Shown here in pieces: positions 33,112 through 42,210 of a stretch of 64,000 bases of DNA (within the stretch, counting starts at the first letter, position 1; each line of letters begins with the position of its first letter). The stretch covers positions 1 through 64,000 of the forward strand of contig CAMXQE010000016.1 in assembly GCA_947246015.1 (NCBI GenBank). The letters are read 5' to 3'. Source of the stretch: an uncultured Lachnospiraceae bacterium. Lineage in GTDB: Bacteria; Bacillota; Clostridia; Lachnospirales; Lachnospiraceae. The translations under genes were made by a program, and so were the position numbers. Under the pieces are notes generated by a model that saw nothing but the letters and a program-made list of their open reading frames with translations, made no database searches and was not told where the DNA came from.

Positions 33112-33717
33112 TTAAATAAGGTTCACAGAGGAGTTTTCCAAAATATCGGGCAGAAATGTATAAATATTGCAATTGCATAGTTCATCAAAATGTTTTTTAG
33201 CGTTCATAAATGCTTTCCATTTTTCTATGGTAAAATCAGGCAGTCCATACCTTAATGCAACATCAATCAGGCGTTTTTCCATAATGCATGCGCCGTTTGG
33301 CAGGGAAATAGCATCGCATAACTGAATGAGAATATCATAATTATCGTATTCTTTATTTTCCAAAAACTGCTGTAAAAATTTTTTCTGCTCAGAAGAACAG
33401 TCATATTTGCCAAAATAAGTATCGGCATTTTTGTCAGGAAAAGAATGTGTCAGGCAGATAGCTGCGATTTCTTCCTGTCCTATGCTCATCATATAATTAT
33501 AACCGTCAAAGATATGCGATATCCCCTTTATGCCGTCTCTGCGGCCGATATCATGCAGCAATCCCAAAACATATGCCTTATCGCAGTCCATAATTTCTGT
33601 TTTTCCGGCAATCAGCCTTGCGTTTTCGGCAACGGATATACTATGTTGTTCCCAGGGACCGGGATTTAATTGTGCGGCCAGCTTAAGTTCCTTGTCCGCT
33701 TCTGCAGGTTTCAGCAT
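33112..33717 (-). CDS. HD-domain phosphohydrolase
   Basis: ATG at 33717 is taken because GGAGGAG precedes it; the 28-codon extension lacks a signal. The 201-residue protein has the metal-binding pattern: His in 'WEQHSISVAENARLIAG', 'AYVLGLLHDIGRRDGI' (HD), 'ISHIFDGYNYM', 'AAICLTHSF' and a later Asp in 'LIQLCDAISLPNG'. HD enzymes hydrolyse phosphate esters of nucleotides. The substrate is unknown. The gene stands alone, head-on to the tRNA region and downstream of GH31 on the same strand. Confidence 0.85.
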   Translation of the reverse strand: MLKPAEADKELKLAAQLNPGPWEQHSISVAENARLIAGKTEIMDCDKAYVLGLLHDIGRRDGIKGISHIFDGYNYMMSIGQEEIAAICLTHSFPDKNADTYFGKYDCSSEQKKFLQQFLENKEYDNYDILIQLCDAISLPNGACIMEKRLIDVALRYGLPDFTIEKWKAFMNAKKHFDELCNCNIYTFLPDILENSSVNLI

Positions 33718-33785
33718 TTTTGTCCTCTCCTCCGTTTTGCCTGCCATTACATCATAAATCTGTGGTTTATGGCTGGCTTTTACTA

Positions 33786-33815
33786 TTTGCCGGACATGCA
33801 CTCATGTCCGGCAAA
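33786..33815. terminator. 13-bp perfect hairpin after GH31
   Basis: TTTGCCGGACATG (33786-33798) pairs with CATGTCCGGCAAA (33803-33815) around CACT. It lies 63 bases past the GH31 stop. No U-run follows on either strand, so it may be an RNA-stabilising stem rather than a terminator. Confidence 0.5.
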
Positions 33816-33878
33816 CTGACATTTATTCTATCATACCTGGACGGTAATTGCAAATATTCAGAGAGTTTTAACAGTTTT

Positions 33879-36230
33879 TCAGTTCTCTGCGATACTGACA
33901 GTCAGAATCTGTGTTCCTGACAATGTAAGCAGGCTGTCCGCTCCGGCCATCCTAAGGCCCGTAACCGATGAGGCGCTTATCCGGAGATTTACAAACCGGA
34001 GAGTGTAGCTTTTTTCTGTCTCCACATGGATGTTTATTTCCGAACCGTGCCTTAGGGCGGTAATTTCCAGCTCTTTTTCCTGATGCATTCCGTAAATCAC
34101 GGCGGAGGCTTCCTTATCTTCCTGCAAAGCATAAAGGCGCAGTTCTGCATTTTCACCATAATCATAATCCGGTCTGTTTTCTACGGAACCCATGGTAATA
34201 ATGGCATTTTCCCTTACCATAAGGGGGATGCTCAAATAGCCGTGTTTTTCTCTCACCCATTTTCCGCCCTGTTTTTCCTCACCGGTAAAGAAATTAGTCC
34301 AGATGCCTTCCGGCAGGTAGTATTCCGCCATGCCTTCTTCATTGAAAATGGGGGCTGTTAACAGGTGATTGCCAAGCATGTATTGTTTGTCAAGGAAATG
34401 GCAGGTTCTGTCTTCCGGATATTCCAGCACCATACTACGCATGGTGGGAATCCCGCTTTGGGAAGTATGGATTGCCGTTTGATATAAATAGGGCATCAGC
34501 CTGGCCTTCAGGCGGGTGAAGAAACGCACTACGTCCACGGCTTCTTCGTCGTATGCCCAGGGTACCCGGTAGGAGGAACTGCCATGGAGGCGGCTGTGGG
34601 AGGAGAGCAGGCCGAACGCCACCCAGCGTTTGTAGACATCCGCCGTGGAGGTGTTTTCAAAACCGCCGATATCGTGTGCCCAGAAGCCAAAGCCGGACAT
34701 CATCAGGGAAAGGCCGCCCCGCAGGCTTTCTTCCATGGATTCGTAATCGGACCAGCAGTCGCCGCCCCAGTGGACAGGGAACTTCTGACCGCCGACAGTA
34801 GCAGAACGGGCAAACAGCACCGCTTCGCCCCTGCCCCGTTTCCTTTCCAGCAGTTCATAAACACACCGGTTATAAAGATAAGTATAGTAATTGTGCATCT
34901 TTTCAGGGTCAGAACCGTCAAAGTATATGACATCTTCGGAAGGAATCCGCTCACCGAAATCTGTCTTGAAGCAGTCCACGCCCATGTCCAGCAGGATTTC
35001 CAGTTTATCCTGAAACCAACGGTAAGCCTCCGGATTGGTGAAATCCACGATTGCCATGCCCGGCTGCCACATATCCCACTGCCATACCTGTCCGTTGGTG
35101 CGCTTTATGAAGTAGTCTTTTTGACAGCCTTCCGCAAAGAGGACAGACTCCTGTGCAATGTAGGAATTAATCCAGACACAAATATTCAGTCCTTTTGCTT
35201 TGATGCGCCCAAGCATACCGGACGGGTCGGGAAAAACCCTGCTGTCCCAGATAAAGTCAGACCAGTGGAAATCTTTCATCCAGAAACAGTCAAAGTGGAA
35301 AGTGCGCAGGGGAATATCCCGGTTTAACATGCCGTCCACAAAACTCATGACCGTTTCTTCGTCATAGCTGGTAGTGAAAGAGGTGGACAGCCAAAGCCCG
35401 AAGGTCCAGGGTGCCGGAAGAGAGGGCTTACCTGTCAAATCCGTGTAGCGGGTCAGTACTTCTTTCATGGAAGGACCGTTAATCAGGAAATAATCCAGAT
35501 AGCCGCCCTTTACGGAAAATTCGGTTCTTGTGACCATCTCTGTTCCAATTTCAAAAGAAACCTTTTCCGGATGGTTTACCAGTACGCCATATCCCTTATT
35601 GGTCAGAAAGAAGGGAATATTTTTATAAGACTGTTCCGTGCTGGTTCCGCCGTCTGCATTCCAGATATCGATGCTTTGTCCGTTTTTGATAAACGGTGTA
35701 AAGCGTTCGCCGGTACCGTACACCAGTTCACCTACCGATAAAGAAAGCATCTGCCGCATGTAAGTTGCCACATGGTCGCCTTTGTCGTAGGCATCGCCTT
35801 TCCAGTCCGTTTTCATTAAAGCAAGGTCGCGACCGGCGCTTTTTGTGATGATATTACCGTTTCGGGAATAGGTCATGGACCAGTTCTTTTTCGTGACAGT
35901 GAGGGTAAGGGCACCGCTGGCGATACGTATTTCATCTTCCGAATCTGTGACGGTCAGAGGAAGTTCCTCCTGCAGTTCCAGCTCAAAGGAAGGGGAAAAC
36001 GATACCGTTCCTTTGTGATGGTAAGTGCGCACCCGCAGGATTTCCGGTGCGGGTGAGGTGATTTCCAGTGTCAGGTTGATGCCGCCCAGCGTATCGCCCC
36101 TGTGTGTGATATGATGGGTGGGAGCGAGCAGCGTTACTTTGGTGTCTTCAATTTTTGTAAAATAGATTTCCTGCGGCGCAAAGCAGGCGCAGCCTTCTTT
36201 TTGCAGCCAGCATCCATTGCTGAATTTCAT
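33879..36230 (-). CDS. yicI: Alpha-xylosidase, glycoside hydrolase family 31 (YicI-like)
   Basis: ATG at 36230 (GGAAAGG upstream) is chosen; the frame's 58 upstream codons overlap the promoter region. The 783-residue enzyme lacks a signal peptide. It has an N-terminal beta domain, then the catalytic barrel with 'FHFDCFWMKDFHWSDF', nucleophile Asp near 422 in 'DCFKTDFGERIP', acid/base Asp near 490 in 'HWGGDCWSDYESM', and 'SGFGFWAHDIGGFE'. The C-F-W-M-K loop and KTDFGE agree with YicI/XylS alpha-xylosidases rather than alpha-glucosidases. It should remove the terminal alpha-1,6-xylose of xyloglucan oligosaccharides in the cytoplasm. It is read divergently from the YesM-like kinase gene. Confidence 0.93.
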   Translation of the reverse strand: MKFSNGCWLQKEGCACFAPQEIYFTKIEDTKVTLLAPTHHITHRGDTLGGINLTLEITSPAPEILRVRTYHHKGTVSFSPSFELELQEELPLTVTDSEDEIRIASGALTLTVTKKNWSMTYSRNGNIITKSAGRDLALMKTDWKGDAYDKGDHVATYMRQMLSLSVGELVYGTGERFTPFIKNGQSIDIWNADGGTSTEQSYKNIPFFLTNKGYGVLVNHPEKVSFEIGTEMVTRTEFSVKGGYLDYFLINGPSMKEVLTRYTDLTGKPSLPAPWTFGLWLSTSFTTSYDEETVMSFVDGMLNRDIPLRTFHFDCFWMKDFHWSDFIWDSRVFPDPSGMLGRIKAKGLNICVWINSYIAQESVLFAEGCQKDYFIKRTNGQVWQWDMWQPGMAIVDFTNPEAYRWFQDKLEILLDMGVDCFKTDFGERIPSEDVIYFDGSDPEKMHNYYTYLYNRCVYELLERKRGRGEAVLFARSATVGGQKFPVHWGGDCWSDYESMEESLRGGLSLMMSGFGFWAHDIGGFENTSTADVYKRWVAFGLLSSHSRLHGSSSYRVPWAYDEEAVDVVRFFTRLKARLMPYLYQTAIHTSQSGIPTMRSMVLEYPEDRTCHFLDKQYMLGNHLLTAPIFNEEGMAEYYLPEGIWTNFFTGEEKQGGKWVREKHGYLSIPLMVRENAIITMGSVENRPDYDYGENAELRLYALQEDKEASAVIYGMHQEKELEITALRHGSEINIHVETEKSYTLRFVNLRISASSVTGLRMAGADSLLTLSGTQILTVSIAEN

Positions 36231-36382
36231 AATCGTGTACCATTCCTTTCCTGTAATCGCTAAAATGGGATAATCTTTTTGTACATCTGCCAATATTTTA
36301 ACGGAGGAAAGGAAAATCAGATACTGTATTTTTTGTATCAGAAATGCAGTATTTTTTATGCACAAGAGTGCGCAGGGAAAGC

Positions 36383-36411
36383 TTGCAAAGGTTACAGCGT
36401 GCACTTATACT
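36383..36411 (+). promoter_or_regulatory. Promoter of the YesM-like kinase gene
   Basis: TTGCAA (36383-36388) and TATACT (36406-36411) are spaced by 17 bases, 70 bases before the start. It lies in the divergent region between GH31 and the kinase. Confidence 0.65.
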
Positions 36412-36480
36412 GGTGAGTAGGAAAATGCGGCTGACGGCAGCTTTAGGAAGTATGTAGTGTGGAAATGAGGAACAGTGATA

Positions 36481-38283
36481 ATGGAAAATGTGAATATGCA
36501 TTTCTTTGGTATGTTAAAGAAATCAGGAATCCGGACACAGCTTTATACAATATATGTATTGACAATCATCCTTCCCCTTTTGGTAATCGGGAGTTTTTTA
36601 CTATGGAATACCAACAGACTGCTGACGAATTACCACCGGGATTTGTTGGAGTCGGACAATTCCCGTGTGTGGAGTATTCTGTTTGAACTTACCACGCAGG
36701 TATATAATATATCGGAAAATCTTGCTTTTGACGGCGGAGTACAGGAAGTGCTGGCAGGAAATTACGGGCATAGGCAGGAAATGGAAGGGAAAGTGGACGG
36801 GCTTACTTTAGTGGATAATTATGAATATAACTATGCTGAAATCGAAGGTATCGAAATCTATACGGACAATCCCACCCTGACCGATTACAAACAGTTTTAT
36901 TATGCAGGAGAGGGAATCATCACGGAGGAGTGGTATCGGAGGGCAGTCAGTCAGTCCAGTGTATTTTGGGTTCCGATGATGAGCAGTGACAAATATGGAA
37001 ACGAATACTGGAATCTCTGCCTGATTCGTAAAATTCCGGTGATGTATTCGGAGCATGATGCTGTACTGGTAATCCGGATTAGTGATAATTACCTACATGC
37101 CAGAATCAACAGCCAGGAGTATGAAACCATGGTATCCGTGGACCGGGAACCCGTTTTTTTCAGTACGGACAGAACCCGCTATGGGCTGGAACAGGCAGTG
37201 CCCATTTCCTATGGGGAGAGTTATTACCGGTATGCGGGAGACAGGAAGATAGACGGTAATCTCTGTCTTGTCAATGTATCTACTCTTCCCATGTACCAGT
37301 CAGATTCGGATGTATACATATGTACGGTAAATGAGCAGGCATATGGGAACATTCGGAATATTATCGGAATCTGTATCGTAATTATCGGGGTGAGCGTAGT
37401 GATTCCCGGTGTCCTGATTCATTTTTTTACACTATATTTTACGTCCCGTGTGCAGACTCTGCGCTATGCCATGCATCAGGCCAGCAATGAAGATTATGAA
37501 TTTGCTTCTTCTGTAAGCGGGCAGGACGAGTTGTCTGAGGCATTTTCAGATTTGGAAACCATGGTCCGGAATATTAAGCGTAAGGATGCGGAAATGTATG
37601 AGGCACGTATTAAGGAAAAGGAACTTGTCAACGAACAGCAGGAAATGAAGTTCAAGATGCTGGCGAGCCAGATTAACCCCCATTTTCTCTACAATACGTT
37701 GGAAACCATCCGGATGAAGGCATTTAAGGCCGGGGACAGGGAGGCGGCGACGGCAATCAAACTGCTGGGAAAGTCTTTGCGGTATGTGTTGGACAATACG
37801 GGGACGGTATTTACTACGTTGGACAAAGAACTGGAACATGTGGAAACGTATCTTGCCATCCAGAAACTCCGGTTTGGGGAAAAGTTTGACAGCACATTGG
37901 AAACAGCGGAGGAGGTGGATACGGAGAATCTGTATGTCCTGCCGCTGATTTTGCAGCCCGTAGTGGAAAATTCCCTGCTGCATGGCTTGGAAGAAGTGGA
38001 GAGAGGAGGAGAAATCCGCATCCGTATTTTCATCAGAGAAGGATTTCTTTTAATAGAGGTGTCAGATAATGGCTGCGGTATGGAACGGGAAAGACTGGAG
38101 CAGCTGCGTCAGGATATCGGGAGTAAGGAAATCGGCCGCAGTAAGAGTATCGGATTATATAATATTAACCAGCGGTTAAGCCTGTATTACGGCAGCGGCA
38201 GCCTGAACATTGATTCGGAGTATGGAAAAGGGACTGTGGTGCAGATGGCGCTGCCTTTGGAAAAGATGAAAAATGTAAGGTAA
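36481..38283 (+). CDS. YesM-type sensor histidine kinase
   Basis: ATG at 36481 is taken (GAGGAA upstream); a GTG two codons earlier is an alternative. The roughly 600-residue protein has a first membrane helix (residues 20-43), an external sensor domain, a second helix near 285-315 and a HAMP-like linker. The His_kinase (LytS/YesM) core has 'LASQINPHFLYNTLETIRM' with His401, followed by 'LPLILQPVVENSLLHGLE' and 'SDNGCGMERERLEQLR'. It should sense an external sugar or oligosaccharide and phosphorylate the YesN-like regulator at 42211. GH31 lies divergently and the ABC importer follows. Confidence 0.93.
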   Translation: MENVNMHFFGMLKKSGIRTQLYTIYVLTIILPLLVIGSFLLWNTNRLLTNYHRDLLESDNSRVWSILFELTTQVYNISENLAFDGGVQEVLAGNYGHRQEMEGKVDGLTLVDNYEYNYAEIEGIEIYTDNPTLTDYKQFYYAGEGIITEEWYRRAVSQSSVFWVPMMSSDKYGNEYWNLCLIRKIPVMYSEHDAVLVIRISDNYLHARINSQEYETMVSVDREPVFFSTDRTRYGLEQAVPISYGESYYRYAGDRKIDGNLCLVNVSTLPMYQSDSDVYICTVNEQAYGNIRNIIGICIVIIGVSVVIPGVLIHFFTLYFTSRVQTLRYAMHQASNEDYEFASSVSGQDELSEAFSDLETMVRNIKRKDAEMYEARIKEKELVNEQQEMKFKMLASQINPHFLYNTLETIRMKAFKAGDREAATAIKLLGKSLRYVLDNTGTVFTTLDKELEHVETYLAIQKLRFGEKFDSTLETAEEVDTENLYVLPLILQPVVENSLLHGLEEVERGGEIRIRIFIREGFLLIEVSDNGCGMERERLEQLRQDIGSKEIGRSKSIGLYNINQRLSLYYGSGSLNIDSEYGKGTVVQMALPLEKMKNVR

Positions 38284-38332
38284 TTTTAGTAAAGTATTTA
38301 CGGTATTTTTATTTTTTTTACTTTTATATAAT

Positions 38333-38374
38333 AAAAACCAGCAAAGCTGCAATGGCAGACGTGCTGGTTTTTAT
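38333..38374 (+). terminator. Rho-independent terminator after the kinase gene
   Basis: AAAAACCAGC (38333-38342) pairs with GCTGGTTTTT (38363-38372), with an inner CTGC/GCAG. The tail TTTTTATT follows, and repeat copy 2 starts immediately after. Confidence 0.85.
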
Positions 38375-38460
38375 TTATGCACAGGGACGGCAAAAAGGAG
38401 AATGGAAAAAGAGCCGGGAACGTCCTGCGTGCAGGCAGGGAACTCTTTTCCCTGTTCGAT
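38375..38460 (+). repeat. Dispersed two-hairpin element, copy 2
   Basis: The element begins TTATGCACAGG and ends CCCTGTTCGAT. Stem 1 is GGACG/CGTCC (38385-38389 with 38421-38425). Stem 2 is GGCAGGGA/TCCCTGTT with G-U pairs where copy 1 has other pairs. The middle is unlike copy 1, so ends and stems are what is conserved. It lies in the leader of the sugar ABC operon. Confidence 0.65.
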
Positions 38461-38483
38461 GAAAAGAAAAGGAGGTAGCGTGG

Positions 38484-39419
38484 ATGAAAGCCGGAAATAA
38501 GGAAAAAGCCATAAAGCAGAAATTCAGTATGCAGTTAATGTGGAAGCAGAGGTATCTGCTGCTGATGTCGGTTCCGTTTGTCATATGGCTGGTTGTTTTT
38601 AAGTACATACCGTTATGGGGATGGACCATGGCATTTCAGGAGGTGAAGCCGAAAACCTTTGCCCAGCCCATATGGGAGCGGCCGTTTGTGGGACTGGATA
38701 ACTTTACAAAGGCATTTACGGACCGGATGTTCGGGCAGACGATGATTAATACTATCGGACTCAGCATTTTGGGAATCGTACTCGGAACGGTGATGGCGAT
38801 TGTATTTGCCCTGATGCTGAACGAAATCTGTTTTAACCGTTTTAAGAAAGTGACACAGACGATTTCCTACCTGCCCCACTTCGTATCGTGGGTGGTCATT
38901 GCAAGTATCGCTAAGATGGTATTGAATGACGGGGGTATGCTGGATACGATGCTCGGTACACAGCTAAAACTGATGAGTACGAATTCACCGGTTTTCTGGC
39001 TGACGGTCTGCATCATTAATGTGTGGAAGGAAGTGGGCTGGGATGCCATCGTATATCTTTCCGCCATGGCAGGGATAGACCAGGGGCTGTACGAAGCAGC
39101 AAAGGTGGACGGCGCCAACCGGTTAAAGCGGATTTGGCACATTACCCTTCCGGGCATCAAGCCTACGGTAGTGGTACTGCTCATTATGAGCATCGGCAGT
39201 GCGCTGAATGTAGGCATGGAACGGCAGATGCTTCTCAGCAACGGTATCGTGCAGGATCACGCAATGGTGCTTTCATGGTTCGCATATGTCAGGGGTATCG
39301 GTAACAGCAATTACGGACTGGGGACGGCAATCGGTATGTTCCAGTCGGTAGTGGGAATCATACTTCTGCTGATTGCTAACAAAGTTGCGGGCTGGCTCGG
39401 TGAGAGCAGACTGATATAA
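38484..39419 (+). CDS. lplB: Oligosaccharide ABC transporter permease (LplB-like)
   Basis: ATG at 38484 follows AAAGGAGG. The 311-residue protein has six membrane helices, the first being 'YLLLMSVPFVIWLVVFKYIP', and the EAA coupling loop 'YEAAKVDGANRLKRIWHITL' followed by 'PGIKPTVVVLLIMS'. 'PLWGWTMAFQEVKP' is typical of the LplB/YtcP group that imports complex glycans in Firmicutes. It forms a heterodimer with the next gene product. No ATPase gene is present, so a shared MsmK-type ATPase encoded elsewhere is expected. Confidence 0.94.
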   Translation: MKAGNKEKAIKQKFSMQLMWKQRYLLLMSVPFVIWLVVFKYIPLWGWTMAFQEVKPKTFAQPIWERPFVGLDNFTKAFTDRMFGQTMINTIGLSILGIVLGTVMAIVFALMLNEICFNRFKKVTQTISYLPHFVSWVVIASIAKMVLNDGGMLDTMLGTQLKLMSTNSPVFWLTVCIINVWKEVGWDAIVYLSAMAGIDQGLYEAAKVDGANRLKRIWHITLPGIKPTVVVLLIMSIGSALNVGMERQMLLSNGIVQDHAMVLSWFAYVRGIGNSNYGLGTAIGMFQSVVGIILLLIANKVAGWLGESRLI

Positions 39420-39432
39420 GGAGGGACGGACT

Positions 39433-40311
39433 GTGAAAGGAACGAAAATAAAGAGCAGGGATAATATTTTGGATTACATACTGCTGGCTGTATTTCTGTT
39501 TATTATTGTGATTACACTATACCCGTTTTTGAATGTGCTCGCCATATCCTTTAACGACCCGATTGACACCATGCGGAACATTAATTTCATTATTCCCAGA
39601 CAGTTTACCACCAGTAATTATGTCTACGTATTTGAGGAAAATGATTTGATGAAGCCGATGATGCTGTCGGTGGCAAGGACTGTAATCGGTGCAGGGATAG
39701 GCGTACTGTGTACGGCCATGCTGGCATATGTGCTGAGCAGGAAAGACTTCTATTTCAATAAGCTGTTTACGCTGCTGTTTGTTATTACCATGTATGTCAG
39801 CGGCGGTCTGATTCCGGAATACCTGTTGTTAATGCGTACATTGAAAATGGGGAATAACTTTTTGGTTTACATCATTCCGGGCATTATCTGGGTGTATAAC
39901 CTGATACTGGTGCGTTCTTTTATCGAAGGGCTTCCGATTGCTTTGCAGGAAGCGGCAAGGGTAGACGGCGCCAATGATTTTATCATATGGGCCAAAATCG
40001 TGCTGCCTCTTTGCAAACCGGTGCTGGCAACGGTGGCATTGTTCATGGCAGTCGGCCAGTGGAACTCCTTTATGGATACCTACCTGTATGCGAAAGAACT
40101 GCCCACTCTGCAGTATGTGCTGTATGAAATCATGGAGAAGGCGACGATTAAGATAGACCCTCATGCAGCAGAACAGGTGAAAAATGCCGTATCTCCGCTT
40201 TCAGTGCGTATGGCAATCACAATCATTGCAACGGTGCCGATTATCATCGTATATCCGTTCCTGCAGAAATATTTCGTGGGCGGTATGACCGTGGGTGCGG
40301 TAAAGGATTGA
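39433..40311 (+). CDS. ytcP: Oligosaccharide ABC transporter permease (YtcP-like)
   Basis: A GTG start at 39433 follows AAGGAGG. The 292-residue protein has six helices. It shows 'LAISFNDPIDTMRNINFIIP' and the EAA loop 'LQEAARVDGANDFIIWAKIV', ending in 'KYFVGGMTVGAVKD', all typical of YtcP/AraQ-type permeases. It partners the LplB-like permease encoded 14 bases upstream. Confidence 0.94.
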   Translation: MKGTKIKSRDNILDYILLAVFLFIIVITLYPFLNVLAISFNDPIDTMRNINFIIPRQFTTSNYVYVFEENDLMKPMMLSVARTVIGAGIGVLCTAMLAYVLSRKDFYFNKLFTLLFVITMYVSGGLIPEYLLLMRTLKMGNNFLVYIIPGIIWVYNLILVRSFIEGLPIALQEAARVDGANDFIIWAKIVLPLCKPVLATVALFMAVGQWNSFMDTYLYAKELPTLQYVLYEIMEKATIKIDPHAAEQVKNAVSPLSVRMAITIIATVPIIIVYPFLQKYFVGGMTVGAVKD

Positions 40312-40390
40312 CAGATTCAGGAATCAGGAATTAAGTCTGGAAGCCGGTAAGTGACCGGAATAACAGTCGTCAATGGAATAAAAGGAAATA

Positions 40391-40430
40391 AGTAAAAATG
40401 AGTAAAAATAAGTAAGAATAAGTAAAAAGA
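40391..40430 (+). repeat. Four 10-bp tandem repeats before the binding-protein gene
   Basis: Four successive units AGTAAAAATG, AGTAAAAATA, AGTAAGAATA and AGTAAAAAGA end at the ribosome binding site (AAGGGAG) of the gene at 40443. The A-rich tract may enhance ribosome loading or vary in length. Confidence 0.7.
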
Positions 40431-40442
40431 AGGGAGAAAGCT

Positions 40443-42149
40443 ATGAAGTGTAAAAAAATCAGCGCATTGCTGTTAACGGCAGTAATGGCGGTAAGTGTAC
40501 TTGGAGGATGCGGAGACAGTGCATCTCCTGCCAATGGAGGAACGGAAAGTTCATCTTCCGCAGGAGATTCCCAGAGCGGAGACAGTGCAGAGGGAGAAGT
40601 GATTGAACTGACGTTCTTTACGGCAGACGGGACACAGGACGACCCATGGACGGACCCTGTAGCAGAAGCGATTACAGCTGCGACCGGTGTAAAACTAAAG
40701 ACTTCTTACCCAATAGGCGGGAATGACGAAAGCGAGCAGGTTGCCCTGATGATTGCAGAGCAGAATTTTCCGGATATCATTTTTGCCAAGGGTTCCGGCG
40801 GGAGCCTGATTGAAGCAGGGGCAATGATGGACATGACGGAGCTGATTGAGGAGTACGGTCCCAATATTAAGAAGTTATACGGGGAGGAATTTGAGAAACT
40901 GAAACAGTCGGAAGACGACCCTGCCATCTATCAGTTATCCGCTTATGCGGTAGGCGGCGAAAAATTCAAACACTGCGGAACCGCTCAGGTGCAGTGGGAT
41001 GTGTTGAAGGCAAACGACTATAAACTTCCCGATACGCTGGAAGAGTTTGAAACCATGCTTAAGGACTATCTGGCAGCTAATCCGACCACAGAAGACGGTT
41101 TGGAACGGATAGGATTCACCTTATCCGCTTCCGACTGGCACTGGATGATTACGCTGGGAAATCCGGCAGGTTTCATTGCAGACGGCGCACCGGATAACGG
41201 GCAATGGCTGGTGGATGAGAACAACCAGGCAATGTACAAATTCCGTTCCGATAAGGAAAGGGAATACTTCCGCTGGATGTGCCGGATGTACAACGAAGGA
41301 ATTCTGGACCACGAATTTGCCACTCAGACGCATGAGGATTATATTGCGAAGGTAGCGTCCGGAAGAGTGCTGGCTTTGTTTGATTCAGACTGGGATTATC
41401 AGGATGCGGAAAAAATCTTAAAGGCAGACGGAAAATACGGTTCCACCTATGCAGGGCTTCCGCTGACTATGGATGCAGATACCAAATGTGCGGCACTGAT
41501 GTATCAGGGTCTTACTACAGGAACCGGCGTCGGGATTACCACAAGCTGTAAAGACCCCGTTGCGGCAATTAAACTAATTGATTTCCTCTGCTCGGATGAA
41601 GGGCAGGTATTGAACAAATGGGGAATTGAGGGCGTAAATTATTTCATTGACGAGGAAGGTCACCGTTACAGAACCGAAGATGAGGTGAAATACGCTGCGG
41701 AGGATACGGATTATCAGAAGAAGACAGGCGTCGGTTTCCATAACTATCCTTTTCCGACTTACGGAGACGGCATTCTGGACCCGGGCGGAAGCACTTATAC
41801 CACCACGAGTAAAGAGGCTGTGATTAAGGAATATCATGTGGAAGAAAAAGCGGCATGTGAGGCATGGGGCGTAGAACTTCTGGTAGATAAGTTCCCTCAG
41901 GCAGACGAGTTTGAAACACCGGATTATCCTCCTCTCTGGGCATTGGTAAAACCGATGGAATTCGATGAAATCGGCGATAAGCTGGACGAGGTATCATGGT
42001 CGGCGCTGATTGGCTGCATTACAGGCACCGAGGCGGATTTTGACGCTTCTTATGACGCTATGCTGGCAGAACTGGAAAAGACAGGTATGTCCGAGGCGGA
42101 ACAGATGCTGACAGAGCTGATTGCAGAGAAAGTGGCTTTAGTGAAATAA
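40443..42149 (+). CDS. lplA: Sugar ABC transporter substrate-binding lipoprotein (LplA-like)
   Basis: The 568-residue protein has a signal peptide and lipobox 'VSVLGGCGD' with Cys23, then a Ser/Gly-rich linker. The body shows the cluster-D-type binding-protein pattern ('GEVIELTFFTADGTQDDPWT', 'QNFPDIIFAKGSGGSLIEAG', 'ALMYQGLTTGTGVGITTSCK', 'AIKLIDFLCSDEGQVLNKWG'). It is larger than classic maltose-binding proteins, as usual for LplA-type proteins taking long oligosaccharides. It is the third gene of the importer and stands before the tail-to-tail terminator at 42160. Confidence 0.93.
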   Translation: MKCKKISALLLTAVMAVSVLGGCGDSASPANGGTESSSSAGDSQSGDSAEGEVIELTFFTADGTQDDPWTDPVAEAITAATGVKLKTSYPIGGNDESEQVALMIAEQNFPDIIFAKGSGGSLIEAGAMMDMTELIEEYGPNIKKLYGEEFEKLKQSEDDPAIYQLSAYAVGGEKFKHCGTAQVQWDVLKANDYKLPDTLEEFETMLKDYLAANPTTEDGLERIGFTLSASDWHWMITLGNPAGFIADGAPDNGQWLVDENNQAMYKFRSDKEREYFRWMCRMYNEGILDHEFATQTHEDYIAKVASGRVLALFDSDWDYQDAEKILKADGKYGSTYAGLPLTMDADTKCAALMYQGLTTGTGVGITTSCKDPVAAIKLIDFLCSDEGQVLNKWGIEGVNYFIDEEGHRYRTEDEVKYAAEDTDYQKKTGVGFHNYPFPTYGDGILDPGGSTYTTTSKEAVIKEYHVEEKAACEAWGVELLVDKFPQADEFETPDYPPLWALVKPMEFDEIGDKLDEVSWSALIGCITGTEADFDASYDAMLAELEKTGMSEAEQMLTELIAEKVALVK

Positions 42150-42159
42150 GGAAAAATAT

Positions 42160-42194
42160 CCGGTGGCAGGCTTGCATTCTATGCCTGCCACCGG
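42160..42194. terminator. Shared terminator between binding protein and YesN-like gene
   Basis: CCGGTGGCAGGC (42160-42171) and GCCTGCCACCGG (42183-42194) form a perfect 12-bp stem. On the minus strand it is followed by ATATTTTTCC, so it fits best as the YesN-like gene terminator, but it may act in both directions. Confidence 0.8.
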
Positions 42195-42210
42195 CAGTCC
42201 TTTGGAGCGG

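Noticed and set aside
34584..35327. Plus-strand open frame of 247 codons
   Set aside because: It lies opposite the GH31 catalytic domain, whose motifs leave no doubt about the coding strand.
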